Assembly: GCF_006265165.1 (NCBI RefSeq)
Contig: NZ_VDCH01000001.1
Coordinates: 248,001-312,000, forward strand
DNA length: 64,000 nucleotides
DNA from: Chlorobaculum thiosulfatiphilum
Lineage (GTDB): Bacteria > Bacteroidota > Chlorobiia > Chlorobiales > Chlorobiaceae
Direction: 5' to 3'
Shown here: positions 56,387-64,000 of the stretch, in pieces
How positions within the stretch are numbered: position 1 is the first letter of the stretch
Layout: every line of letters starts with the position of its first letter
Position numbers and translations under genes: made by a program
Notes under the pieces: model-generated
The model's input: the letters and a program-made list of their open reading frames with translations, nothing else
Databases searched by the model: none
Told to the model about the DNA's origin: nothing

Positions 56387-57100
56387 TCACCCCCACGCCT
56401 TTGTCACAAACGAAAACGCACTCTCGCCCTGGCTGTGCCAGGCGGCTTCCTTTGGCAGCATGGTGAGCGTCCAGGTCTGGAGGTTTTCAGGGGTTTTTGA
56501 TTGAAATGCTATCGGCATCAGGATGGCAATGCAGCAATGGGGTTCGGGGTCGCGGACGGATTGCCAGATGACGGCGGCGAGCGGCGCTTCGCGCGCAACA
56601 CGAGCGAAAGCCTGCGTGGCGGAATAGTCGCCCGGATGCATCCAGAACTTCGCGTCGCGGTCGAATGGCGGGCGTCTCAAGTCCACCATCTCTCCGGCTA
56701 CCTGAACCGAAAACGCGCTGTATGGCGTGGGCGGTAACCGCTCGAAGCCTGCGTCACGCATGAATCGCAAGCGCCAGTAGCTCATTTCAGCGGCGGCGGT
56801 TGCCATTCTTTCAGCGCCGTACCACACGCCCGGATCGGCATCCCCGCGAAAGCGCGAGCCTCCCGGCAGTGGCGAATATCGAAACGGCGTGAAAAGCAGA
56901 TAGTGCAACCCCTCGGCATCGGCAGGCATCGGCGGTTTGCGCTCTTCGACGACTTCTTCGAGCAGCGCCTGTTCGGAGAGCGAATCAACGAGCTTCATCG
57001 TCGAAACGACATGCTGGGCCTCGACGACGCGCCACGCTTCACGGCGCTCGAAACGCGCCTCAGACGATACCTCTGCTGGCGTCCAGATAGGATACGACAC
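56387..57100 (-). CDS. RES-domain toxin
   Basis: This is a 237-aa protein. The likely start is GTG at 57100 (giving MSYPIWTPAEVSSE): no ATG lies between it and the block EAWRVVEAQHVVSTMKLVDS that opens the RES family, and a gaggggctg ribosome-site-like stretch sits just before it. The family body includes EGLHYLLFTPFRYSPLPGGS and SRFR, then AEMSYWRLRFMRDAGF. RES toxins (MbcT type) degrade NAD+ by phosphorolysis or hydrolysis. The 5' end overlaps the Xre antitoxin gene by 41 bases, the usual tight TA arrangement with the antitoxin first. Autoregulation by the pair is expected from the family. The longer open frame to 57376 lies inside the antitoxin and is not used. Confidence 0.88.
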   Translation of the reverse strand: MSYPIWTPAEVSSEARFERREAWRVVEAQHVVSTMKLVDSLSEQALLEEVVEERKPPMPADAEGLHYLLFTPFRYSPLPGGSRFRGDADPGVWYGAERMATAAAEMSYWRLRFMRDAGFERLPPTPYSAFSVQVAGEMVDLRRPPFDRDAKFWMHPGDYSATQAFARVAREAPLAAVIWQSVRDPEPHCCIAILMPIAFQSKTPENLQTWTLTMLPKEAAWHSQGESAFSFVTKAWG

Positions 57101-57494
57101 GAACCAGCCCCTCCGCGGTTTCGACAAGTTCCAGCGGTTTCCGTCCGGCGAATGCGCGGTTCCCGCTTTGCATCCATCGCGCTGCCAGCTCGTTGTCGCC
57201 ACCGGCAATCGAATCGAGCGAACGGAAGAGCCGCACCAGCAACACGCCGAACTCCCACTCTTTTTTCCCTTCGGAAAGCTGGTACGCGCCACCGCCAAGA
57301 CGGGTGATGGTCGCCGGGCTGACGCCCAGAATCTTCGCCAGCCTGGAATTGGAGATTCCCAGAATCTCCGCCGCATTGAGAACCGCTTTAGACAAAACGG
57401 CTGACCGGCTTTGCTGCTGTGTGACTGCCGAGAACGACATCGTGCTGAAACATTCTGTTGATTGACAATTTCTTTCTACAGAAAATTTAGACAT
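57060..57494 (-). CDS. Xre/MbcA/ParS-type antitoxin of the RES pair
   Basis: This is a 144-aa protein from the ATG at 57494; the ATG at 57440 (MSFSAVTQQQS) would give 126 aa and is equally plausible. An HTH region lies at about residues 38-70 (AAEILGISNSRLAKILGVSP, ATITRLGGG). The C-terminal MbcA/ParS toxin-binding part (DUF2384-type) includes the stretch ARWMQSGNRAFAGRKPLELV. The last 41 bases overlap the RES toxin start. It is expected to bind and block the toxin and to repress the operon. An AT-rich spacer separates it from the divergent SDR gene. Confidence 0.9.
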   Translation of the reverse strand: MSKFSVERNCQSTECFSTMSFSAVTQQQSRSAVLSKAVLNAAEILGISNSRLAKILGVSPATITRLGGGAYQLSEGKKEWEFGVLLVRLFRSLDSIAGGDNELAARWMQSGNRAFAGRKPLELVETAEGLVRVVSYLDASRGIV

Positions 57495-57609
57495 TATTTT
57501 TTTCTATTACAAAAGACTTTCCTCCCGTTTTACAAGCATTAACCAAAATCCCCGCCGTCGTATATTCCCCCCACGCAAACATTCGTGAAACCATACAAAT
57601 CGCACAATC

Positions 57610-58320
57610 ATGACGACATCGAATAACGGAAAGGTTCTTCTCATTACCGGCGCTTCGACCGGCATCGGGCGGGCGACGGCGGTACTGGCCGTGGCGGGTG
57701 GCTGGCGGGTGGTGGCGGCGGCGCGGTCGGCACAAAAGCTGGCGGCGCTTGTCGATGAACTCGGCGCTGAGCAGGCGATGGCCGTGCCGTGCGACGTGGC
57801 GGAGTGGAGCCAGCAGGAAGCGATGGTTCGTCAAGCCGTCGAGCGCTTCGGCAGGCTCGACGCGGTGTTCGCCAATGCGGGATTCTCGAAAGGCTCGTCG
57901 TTCATCGAGGGCGAGCACCAGCCGCAGGAGTGGCGCGACATGGTGATGACCAACCTCTTCGGCGCGGCAGCGACGGCGCGGCTCACGCTGCCGGAGCTGG
58001 TCAAAACCAAAGGGCACTTTCTCATAACCGGCTCGGTGCTGGGCCGCGTCACCTCGATGCGCAACCTCTACGCCGCCACCAAATGGGGCGTCACCGGCAT
58101 GGCGCAGGCGATCCGCAACGAAGTGGCTGCAATGGGCGTACGGGTCACGCTGGTCGAGCCGGGCATCGTCGATACGCCGTTCTGGGAGGGTTTGCAAAAA
58201 CCGGCGGCCCCGGAGCTGCGTTCGGAGGATGTCGCCCGCGCCGTGATGTTCGCCATCGGGCAGCCGCCGCATGTGGATGTGAGTGAAATCATCATACGCC
58301 CGACGGGACAGGCGCACTGA
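57610..58320 (+). CDS. short-chain dehydrogenase/reductase (SDR)
   Basis: This is a 236-aa protein with the classical SDR motifs: cofactor loop TGASTGIG (about 13-20), NAG at about 95, catalytic Ser142 in TGSVLG, and Tyr154-x3-Lys158 in YAATKWG. The Arg after the second strand (AAAR) favours NADP(H). The substrate is unknown; the C-terminal segment (WEGLQKPAAPELRSEDVARA) is as in SDRs of the YdfG / 3-hydroxyacyl group. It is transcribed divergently from the toxin-antitoxin pair and has a TATATT box 44 bases upstream. It ends 20 bases before a bidirectional terminator. Confidence 0.88.
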   Translation: MTTSNNGKVLLITGASTGIGRATAVLAVAGGWRVVAAARSAQKLAALVDELGAEQAMAVPCDVAEWSQQEAMVRQAVERFGRLDAVFANAGFSKGSSFIEGEHQPQEWRDMVMTNLFGAAATARLTLPELVKTKGHFLITGSVLGRVTSMRNLYAATKWGVTGMAQAIRNEVAAMGVRVTLVEPGIVDTPFWEGLQKPAAPELRSEDVARAVMFAIGQPPHVDVSEIIIRPTGQAH

Positions 58321-58340
58321 GTCGGTACGGCCAGAAATGA

Positions 58341-58373
58341 AAAAGCCGGGAGGGGGGAAACTCCCGGCTTTTT
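58341..58373. terminator. bidirectional intrinsic terminator
   Basis: aaaagccgggag - gggggaaa - ctcccggcttttt: a 12-base stem with an A-run on the left and a T-run on the right. It serves the SDR gene (+) and the Spy-like gene (-), which converge here. Confidence 0.92.
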
Positions 58374-58402
58374 CTACTCGCCGCTCCTTTGCAGGAAACG
58401 GC

Positions 58403-58915
58403 TTATCCTCTGTTGAAACGCTTGCCGCCAACATTGTCTTTCATCTGAAGCAGGCGGTCCATCTGCCGCGCGTCGAGCACGGTAGCAAGCTTACGCAGGT
58501 GGCGGCTTTCGAGCTGCGCCATGCGCACACTCTGCTGGCCAATTCTCTGGGTCAGATTGGCAATCTTGCGCTGGTCGGGAAATTTCTTCACCGATTCGAG
58601 CGCGAGATCGCGCTTCAGGTTTCTCATCGTTTGCCTGACCGGACGGCTCTCCTGGTAAAAGCCGCGCCTCAGCTCCATCATTTTCGCTTCCTGACTGTCG
58701 CTCAGGTCAAGCGCCTGTTTCATCCTGTTCTGCCTCATCTCCTGCTGCCGCGCGAACCGGGCCTCCGGACCCTTGCCATAACCACGGGCATCGACCGGCC
58801 CGGAGATACCTGGCCGCGCACATGGCGCTGGCTGATCGTTGCTGGCAGCGAAAACCGTGCCAGTGCTTCCCAAAAGCCCCGCAATGAGGGCCGTCATAAC
58901 AAACTTCTTTTTCAT
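58403..58915 (-). CDS. Spy/CpxP-like periplasmic protein
   Basis: This is a 170-aa protein. A signal peptide (MKKKFVMTALIAGLLGSTGT, cleavage near VFAAS) is followed by a charged, almost all-helical mature part rich in Arg/Gln/Met. It has two LTxxQ-like segments (LDLSDSQEAKMMEL and VLDARQMDRLLQM). This is the layout of the Spy/CpxP/CnrX-type proteins that act as periplasmic chaperones or metal sensors. There are no His/Cys metal ligands beyond a Met-rich pattern, so chaperone function is more likely, as inference. A short run of bases with a T-rich stretch lies upstream; no partner gene is adjacent. Confidence 0.78.
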   Translation of the reverse strand: MKKKFVMTALIAGLLGSTGTVFAASNDQPAPCARPGISGPVDARGYGKGPEARFARQQEMRQNRMKQALDLSDSQEAKMMELRRGFYQESRPVRQTMRNLKRDLALESVKKFPDQRKIANLTQRIGQQSVRMAQLESRHLRKLATVLDARQMDRLLQMKDNVGGKRFNRG

Positions 58916-59085
58916 CGTGTTTCTTTCATTTGCATTTCAAATCCGAGGCGCCTTGAATTCATCGGTTGGGATCCTTTTACACCCCATGGGACGACGCCTC
59001 CTGCCGGAATCCTGCGCTCGTCCCGATTTTTTTTTCGAGCCGTAAAAGCGACGGTGAAGCGTTGGCGAAAAATGGAGCGTATGGC

Positions 59086-59115
59086 AAAAAAAACGCCGGA
59101 AGCGAAGTCCGGCGT
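59086..59115 (-). terminator. intrinsic terminator after the lipoprotein gene
   Basis: Read on minus: acgccgga - cttcgct - tccggcgt, then a run of eight T. A perfect eight-pair stem, 41 bases past the stop at 59156. Confidence 0.92.
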
Positions 59116-59155
59116 GAAGAGGAGAAGCGCAGGAAGCGATCGAACGCCCGCGGGT

Positions 59156-59683
59156 TCAGATCATCTGGCGATGATATTCAAGCGACCAGCGATTTCTGGT
59201 CGAGTCGATCAGGGTGATTTTGATGCCGTAGCCCTCCCTGACAAAACTGATGATGTCCCGGTTTGCCCGGTAGGAGGCGAAGTTCTCCTCGTTGCTGAAC
59301 CGGTCGAAATAGTAGTGATAGACCTCGTCACGGCTACCCTGCGTTTCAAAGGTAACCATGACGACATGATCCACGTTGGCGACGTTCACCAGGTTTTTTT
59401 CACGATAGAGATCGATCCATGGCGGCATGTCCCTGAACGATGAGGGAAGAGTGTTTTCGGAAGAAGGGACAATCGCCCCGGTCAGGTCGGAACGGTGCGA
59501 CTGGGCTTTCTGCTCTGGCTGCCCCGTGCAGCCATTCAGGCTACAGCACACCACTACCGCAGCAACCACGACTGCTCCTGTTCTGTTCACGACCGGTTTC
59601 CTTGCGCCCCTGAGGGTACGACTTGTTGTTCTGTTCAATGGTATCGTCAATGTGGTTTCCTTCTGCGTGGCGGCAACATACAT
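59156..59683 (-). CDS. putative lipoprotein
   Basis: This is a 175-aa protein from the ATG at 59683; the frame stays open 60 codons further up but that part is not coding in character. A Lys/Arg-rich N-region of about 35 residues leads to a hydrophobic stretch (GAVVVAAVVVCC) and a lipobox SLNGC, so the mature protein would start at that Cys (about residue 52) and be lipid-anchored. The C-terminal half (DEVYHYYFDRFSNEENFASY onward) is a small alpha/beta domain of unknown type. The unusually long N-region leaves a later start possible. It has its own terminator. Function unknown. Confidence 0.6.
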   Translation of the reverse strand: MYVAATQKETTLTIPLNRTTSRTLRGARKPVVNRTGAVVVAAVVVCCSLNGCTGQPEQKAQSHRSDLTGAIVPSSENTLPSSFRDMPPWIDLYREKNLVNVANVDHVVMVTFETQGSRDEVYHYYFDRFSNEENFASYRANRDIISFVREGYGIKITLIDSTRNRWSLEYHRQMI

Positions 59684-59839
59684 ATTTTTTTCAACAAACA
59701 AAGAGGGGCGGCAATCCGTTTTCAAGAAATATACCGGCAGCAGATGCGGGAGCGCTCTTTTTTGCCGGTCATTGATTATTTTGCTCTCCTGCCAGGCTGG
59801 ACTCGCAATCGTCACTTCAACCACCCGCCCGCCAATGCC

Positions 59840-60009
59840 GATCCAGAGCAAATACATCGCCAAAAATTGCGCGCATCGTCCAGCGAGAACTGCCTCACTC
59901 GAAGCTGATCGTCTTCGGGAAGTGCGGCCACTCCCCCATGCTCGAATATCCGGAGCGCATTTCCGAGGCCATCACGGAGTTCGTTTTTCAGGAACCACCA
60001 TTGGTGTAA
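59840..60009 (+). pseudogene. 3' relic of an alpha/beta-hydrolase gene
   Basis: One frame from about 59860 to the TAA at 60009 reads PKIARIVQRELPHSKLIVFG, then KCGHSPMLEYPERISEAITE and FVFQE. This is the C-terminal end of an alpha/beta hydrolase with the catalytic-His loop (CGHSPM-EYPER). No start codon or upstream domain exists in that frame; just before it the homologous-looking SKYIAK lies in a different frame, implying a frameshift. The nucleophile elbow and most of the fold are gone. It lies 6 bases before tmk, so the original gene may once have been tmk's upstream operon partner. Confidence 0.7.
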
Positions 60010-60015
60010 CTACTT

Positions 60016-60672
60016 ATGCTCATCACATTTGAAGGAATCGACGGGGCTGGAAAATCGACCCAGGTCACGAAGCTCAAGCGCCACCTCCAGGAGCGGGGCC
60101 GCGAGGTGCTGGCCCTGCGCGAGCCGGGCGGAACGCCGGTGGCCGAAGAGATTCGCGAGCTGCTGCTTGAAAGCCGCAACGACATCACGCCTGTCGGCGA
60201 GCTGCTGCTCTTCGCGGCGAGCCGCGCGGAGCTGGTACAGCATGTCATCCGGCCCGCGCTCGAAAGCGGCGCTGACGTGATTCTCGACCGCTTCTTCGAT
60301 TCGACCACCGCCTATCAGGGTTACGGGCGCGGCCTCGACCTCGCGATGCTGGCCGAAATCAACCGGATCGCCTCGTGCGGCCTGGTGCCGGATATGACGT
60401 TCTACCTCGACCTCACGCCCGAAGACGCGCTCATGAGAAAGTTCTCCGAAAAATCGCTACCACTGGCGTTCGAGTCCGGAGAACTCGACCGGATGGAAAA
60501 CTCGGGACTTGCATTCTACCAGCGGGTGCGGGAGGGCTACCACAGGCTCGGCGGTGAAAATCCGGAGCGTATCGTCATGATCGACGCGCTCCTGAGTCCG
60601 GAGGAAATCCACCGCAAGATCGTCGCGAGCATCGAAAATTTTGCTGTCAGCGGGCAGACTGCCGGAACCTGA
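60016..60672 (+). CDS. tmk: thymidylate kinase
   Basis: This is a 218-aa protein. The P-loop [12 protein letters not shown] lies at residues 4-15. The DR(F/Y) block is [17 protein letters not shown], followed by PDMTFYLDL. It phosphorylates dTMP to dTDP for DNA synthesis and is normally essential. Length is normal. The gene starts 6 bases after the stop of the hydrolase relic, so it may have lost its former upstream partner and now use a promoter within or before the relic. Confidence 0.96.
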   Translation: MLITFEGIDGAGKSTQVTKLKRHLQERGREVLALREPGGTPVAEEIRELLLESRNDITPVGELLLFAASRAELVQHVIRPALESGADVILDRFFDSTTAYQGYGRGLDLAMLAEINRIASCGLVPDMTFYLDLTPEDALMRKFSEKSLPLAFESGELDRMENSGLAFYQRVREGYHRLGGENPERIVMIDALLSPEEIHRKIVASIENFAVSGQTAGT

Positions 60673-60796
60673 AAAAAGTTTTTCGTGTTGTTTGATAACC
60701 AATCGGTATAAAAATTGTCAGTTACTGGGCAGCCTGTGCTTTTTTTTGTAAATTTACGTTCTAGTTTATCACCACATCTCCTTCAGTCGGCTTCTC

Positions 60797-62059
60797 ATGC
60801 ATACCACTATTGTCAATGAAAGAAGTCTCCGCACCTGCAACTTTCCCATCACCTTGCAGGACATCAGAACCCTCAAGGAACTTTACCGGCTCAAGGCCGA
60901 AACGCGAGACCTGAGAGAGCCGATCGTCCGGAACATCATGAAGCAGCGGGTCGTCGGCAAAGGGTGCCTCGAATCCCTGAAAAACGCCCTCTACTCGCTC
61001 GAAACCATCTATATCGACGACTACACCGGCCAGCGCCTGTTGCGCCTCGACGGCATGAAGCAGATCGAGGTTGACCTCACCTACGAAATCCGCGAACTTC
61101 AGAAGGACATTTACTACCTCGAATACGGCGAAGACCGCTTCATCGAGTACCTGGCGAAGTTCATTCCCGGCTTCAGCGATTACGTCACCGAAGGGGTCGA
61201 GATGCTGCGGAGCAAATCGTTCAGCGCCTTCATCACCGACCGCGACGGAACCACCAACAACTACTGCGGGCGCTACCGCTCCTCGATCCAGCCGATCTAC
61301 AACTCGGTATTCCTGTCGCGCTTCGCCAAAAACTGCTGCCGCTATCCGCTGATCATCACCTCCGCGCCGCTCAAGGATTTCGGGATTCTGAACGTCTCGA
61401 TCAACCCGGAGCACATCTTCGTGTATGCCGGTTCGAAGGGACGCGAGTTCATCGACATCGACGGCGATTTCCACAGTTTCCCCATCGATCAGGGCAAGCA
61501 GGAGATGATCCGGCTGCTCAACGAGCGGATGCAGTTGCTCCTGCTCGATCCGTCGTTCGAGAAGTTCAACTTCATCGGCTCGGCCTTGCAGATCAAGTTC
61601 GGCCAGACCACCATCGCCCGCCAAGACATCACCCGTTCGGTCAACGAAGCCGAATCGGCGGCGTTCCTCGAAAAAATCAAGGGCATCGTGCGCGACATCG
61701 ATCCGGAGGGCAAGAACTTCAGAATCGAGGATACCGGCCTGGACATCGAGATCATCCTGACCATCGACGTCGATCCCAAAACGGGCCTGATCCGCGATTT
61801 CGACAAGGGCGACGGCCTCGAGTTCATCTGCCACAAGATGGACATCGATCACGCCGGCGAGCCGGTGCTGGTCTGCGGCGACACCTCCTCCGATCTTCCG
61901 ATGCTGAAAAAAGCGATGGAGATGTACGACGATGTCTGGGCAATCTTCGTCACCAGGGATGAAACGCTGATGCGGCGCGTTCGGGATATCTGCCCGAAAA
62001 GCTACATGGTGCCCTACCCCGACATTCTCCTGACTATTCTTGGTTTGCTCTCGCTCTGA
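60797..62059 (+). CDS. HAD-superfamily trehalose-phosphatase-like protein
   Basis: This is a 420-aa protein. A helical N-terminal part (about 1-135) is followed by a HAD core with Asp148 and Asp150 in FITDRDGTT. The final [10 protein letters not shown] supplies the second acidic motif. The arrangement resembles trehalose-6-phosphate phosphatases (OtsB type), with an extra N-terminal region of unknown role. It sits 46 bases before a beta-phosphoglucomutase/GH65 fusion, so the two may share an alpha-glucoside or trehalose pathway. The phosphatase substrate is inferred from family and neighbour, not shown. No trehalose-6-phosphate synthase (otsA) is in the window. Confidence 0.7.
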   Translation: MHTTIVNERSLRTCNFPITLQDIRTLKELYRLKAETRDLREPIVRNIMKQRVVGKGCLESLKNALYSLETIYIDDYTGQRLLRLDGMKQIEVDLTYEIRELQKDIYYLEYGEDRFIEYLAKFIPGFSDYVTEGVEMLRSKSFSAFITDRDGTTNNYCGRYRSSIQPIYNSVFLSRFAKNCCRYPLIITSAPLKDFGILNVSINPEHIFVYAGSKGREFIDIDGDFHSFPIDQGKQEMIRLLNERMQLLLLDPSFEKFNFIGSALQIKFGQTTIARQDITRSVNEAESAAFLEKIKGIVRDIDPEGKNFRIEDTGLDIEIILTIDVDPKTGLIRDFDKGDGLEFICHKMDIDHAGEPVLVCGDTSSDLPMLKKAMEMYDDVWAIFVTRDETLMRRVRDICPKSYMVPYPDILLTILGLLSL

Positions 62060-62105
62060 ACGGCACTTTCACCGATAATCCTCTAACTGATTTCATGGAA
62101 TGAGT

Positions 62106-64000
62106 ATGAATTTCAAAGGCGTCATTTTCGATCTCGACGGAGTCATCACCGGCACGGCAAAAATCCACAGTCTTGCCTGGGAGGCGATGTTCAACTTCTT
62201 TTTGCAGAACTACGCCGAGGTCAACAATGAGCCGTATGTCCCTTTCGATCCGGCTCACGACTATCTGAAATACGTTGACGGCAAGCCCCGGATGGAGGGA
62301 GTCAAGAGTTTCCTCGCGTCGAGGGACATTGAAATTCCTTACGGCGAACTCGACGACATTCCCGAAAAGGAGACCGTCTGCGGTCTCGGCAACCGCAAGA
62401 ACAGCCTCTTCACGGAAATCCTGATCAAGGAAGGCCCCGAGGTGTTCCAGAGTTCGGTGGACTTTATCAAGGAACTCATAGCGCGCGGCATCCGCATCGG
62501 CATCGCCTCGTCGAGCCGCAACTGCCAGCTCATCCTCCGGCTCGCCAAGCTCGAAGAGCTGTTCGAGACGCGGGTGGACGGCGAGGTCTCCATCGAGCTG
62601 AAGCTGAAAGGCAAGCCGAACCCCGACATTTTCATCACCGCGGCGGCAAACCTCGGCCTCGAGCCGCACGATTGCGTCGTGGTGGAGGACGCCATTTCGG
62701 GTGTGCAGGCGGGCGCGAAGGGCAACTTCGGCCTGGTGCTCGGCATCGCGCGCGAGATCGAAGGCATTAAACTCAAGGAGCAGGGCGCGGACATCGTGGT
62801 GCGCGACCTCGGCGAAATCACCATCGAAGAGATCGAAAAGTGGTTCAGCGAAGGGCTGGAGCACGAGGGGTGGAATCTCCGCTACGACTCGTGGTCGCCA
62901 AGGGACGAACGGCTCAGGGAGTCGCTGGTCACGACGGGCAACGGCTACATGGGTGTGCGCGGCGCGTTCGAGAGCGGCATGACCTCGACCCACCACTACC
63001 CCGGCACCTACATTGCGGGCGTCTTCAACAAGCTCTCCTCGGAGGTGCACGGCCAGACGGTCTGGAACAACGACATGGTCAACGCGCCCAACTGGCTGCC
63101 CATCGAGTTCCGCATCGGCAACGGCGAGTTCATCAATCCGCTGGAGCAGAAAATTCTCAGCTACCACCAGAATCTCGACATGCGCCACGCCGTGATGGAG
63201 CGGGAGATGGTGGTGCAGGACACGCTTGGCGGCATAACCCGGATCAGGAGCACCCGCTTTTGCAGCATGGACAACCCGCACATCGCGGCGATCCGCTACA
63301 CCATCCAGCCAGTCAACTACTCGGCGGAGATCGAAATCCGCTCGACCATCGACGGCCGGGTGCAGAACCGCAACGTCCTGCGCTACAACACACTCTCGAC
63401 CGACCATCTCGAACATGTCGAACACGGACGCGCTGGCGAGGATGGCCCCATTTTCCTGCACGTGCGCACCAGCCACTCGAAAAACGACATCGTCACCCAC
63501 GCAAAAACGGTGCTCCGTTGCGGCTACCACGGTAAAACCGTTTGCGAAGGCAGCATCACCAGCAGCCCGCGCTGGATCAGCGAGCATTTCAAACTCGAAG
63601 TGACGACGGACAAGGTGTGCATGGTTGACAAGGTGGTTTCGATCCACACCTCGCGCGACGCCGGTCATCGCGATCCGGTGACGGCAGGCCGCGAGACGCT
63701 CGCCTCGGCGGGAAGCTTCGACGAGCTGCTCGAAAAGCACCGCGCGGCGTGGGAGAAAATCTGGCAAAAAGCCGACATGAAGATCGAGGGCGACCGCTTC
63801 ACCCAGAAGGTGCTCCGCCTGCACATCTACCACCTCGTTTCGACCATCTCGCCGCACAACGTCAACATCGACGCCAGCATCGCCGCGCGCGGTCTGAGCG
63901 GTGAAGGCTACCGGGGCCACTACTTCTGGGACGAAATCTACATCATGCCGTTCTTCATCCAGCACCTGCCGGAGATGGCCAGGGCATTGCTGATGTACCG
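62106..64000 (+). CDS. beta-phosphoglucomutase - GH65 phosphorylase fusion, 3' truncated
   Basis: The frame is open to the right edge, so the C-terminal half is missing; about 631 residues are visible from the ATG at 62106 ([16 protein letters not shown]). Residues about 1-250 are a HAD beta-phosphoglucomutase-like domain with nucleophile Asp9 and Asp11, a GKPNPDIF block and a VVEDAISGV block. From about residue 255 a glycoside-hydrolase family 65 N-terminal domain follows ([29 protein letters not shown]). The visible end includes [14 protein letters not shown], the start of the GH65 catalytic barrel. GH65 enzymes phosphorolyse maltose, trehalose or kojibiose to beta-glucose-1-phosphate. The fused mutase turns that into glucose-6-phosphate, so one polypeptide would do both steps. 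Which disaccharide is used cannot be read. Confidence 0.9.
   Translation, partial: MNFKGVIFDLDGVITGTAKIHSLAWEAMFNFFLQNYAEVNNEPYVPFDPAHDYLKYVDGKPRMEGVKSFLASRDIEIPYGELDDIPEKETVCGLGNRKNSLFTEILIKEGPEVFQSSVDFIKELIARGIRIGIASSSRNCQLILRLAKLEELFETRVDGEVSIELKLKGKPNPDIFITAAANLGLEPHDCVVVEDAISGVQAGAKGNFGLVLGIAREIEGIKLKEQGADIVVRDLGEITIEEIEKWFSEGLEHEGWNLRYDSWSPRDERLRESLVTTGNGYMGVRGAFESGMTSTHHYPGTYIAGVFNKLSSEVHGQTVWNNDMVNAPNWLPIEFRIGNGEFINPLEQKILSYHQNLDMRHAVMEREMVVQDTLGGITRIRSTRFCSMDNPHIAAIRYTIQPVNYSAEIEIRSTIDGRVQNRNVLRYNTLSTDHLEHVEHGRAGEDGPIFLHVRTSHSKNDIVTHAKTVLRCGYHGKTVCEGSITSSPRWISEHFKLEVTTDKVCMVDKVVSIHTSRDAGHRDPVTAGRETLASAGSFDELLEKHRAAWEKIWQKADMKIEGDRFTQKVLRLHIYHLVSTISPHNVNIDASIAARGLSGEGYRGHYFWDEIYIMPFFIQHLPEMARALLMY

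Noticed and set aside
62034-63965. A 643-codon open frame on the minus strand over the sugar-phosphorylase fusion
   Set aside because: It is a shadow of GC-rich codon structure. The plus strand encodes an uninterrupted HAD-GH65 protein with clear motifs; the minus product is Val/Asp/Arg-rich without any domain pattern.

Overview
The window reads as chromosome of a green sulfur bacterium (Chlorobiaceae, most like Chlorobaculum). It carries translationally coupled bchI-bchD genes for the Mg-chelatase of (bacterio)chlorophyll synthesis. Coding DNA is GC-rich, with AT-rich accessory patches and many large PAS sensor kinases. The species call is inference; no rRNA or tRNA gene was seen.

Layout. 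(1) 1-17.8 kb: the distal part of an extracellular contractile injection system (eCIS) locus, all on +. It holds two baseplate-J-like proteins (the first cut by the window edge), a 915-aa conserved eCIS protein, a tape-measure protein, a 1277-aa DUF4157 (HELTH) payload with a divergent C-terminal tip, a small AT-rich gene, and an Afp15-like AAA+ ATPase. Tube, sheath, spike and gp25 genes would lie left of the window. (2) 17.8-32.3 kb: mostly housekeeping (Nudix, bchD, bchI, lipoamide dehydrogenase, RluD-type pseudouridine synthase, a cysteine-rich flavoprotein, a secreted S9 peptidase, AlkD, ABC-F). It is interrupted by a coupled ATPase plus small ELK-motif nuclease-like pair that looks like a defence module. 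(3) 32.3-37 kb: a gene-poor AT-rich stretch with an unlisted 47-aa membrane protein, a helical hypothetical protein and a secreted protein with PDGR repeats. (4) 37-54.6 kb: four multi-PAS histidine kinases, three of them hybrids with no output gene next to them and one paired with an OmpR-type regulator. A bactofilin and small membrane or exported proteins lie among them. (5) 54.6-57.5 kb: a compact defence/toxin cluster with a BglII/BstYI-family restriction endonuclease without a visible methylase, a nucleotide-hydrolase/TIR-like protein, and a RES-Xre toxin-antitoxin pair. (6) 57.6-64 kb: an SDR, a Spy-like protein, a lipoprotein, the 3' relic of an alpha/beta hydrolase, tmk, and a trehalose/maltose-type sugar module (HAD phosphatase plus a beta-phosphoglucomutase/GH65 phosphorylase fusion that runs off the right edge).

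The most interesting parts are the eCIS payload cassette (about 14.5-16.6 kb) with a possible cognate protector gene, the ATPase/ELK-nuclease pair, the orphan BglII-family enzyme, and the hybrid-kinase cluster. Inverted repeats and MITE-like elements mark several intergenic gaps.
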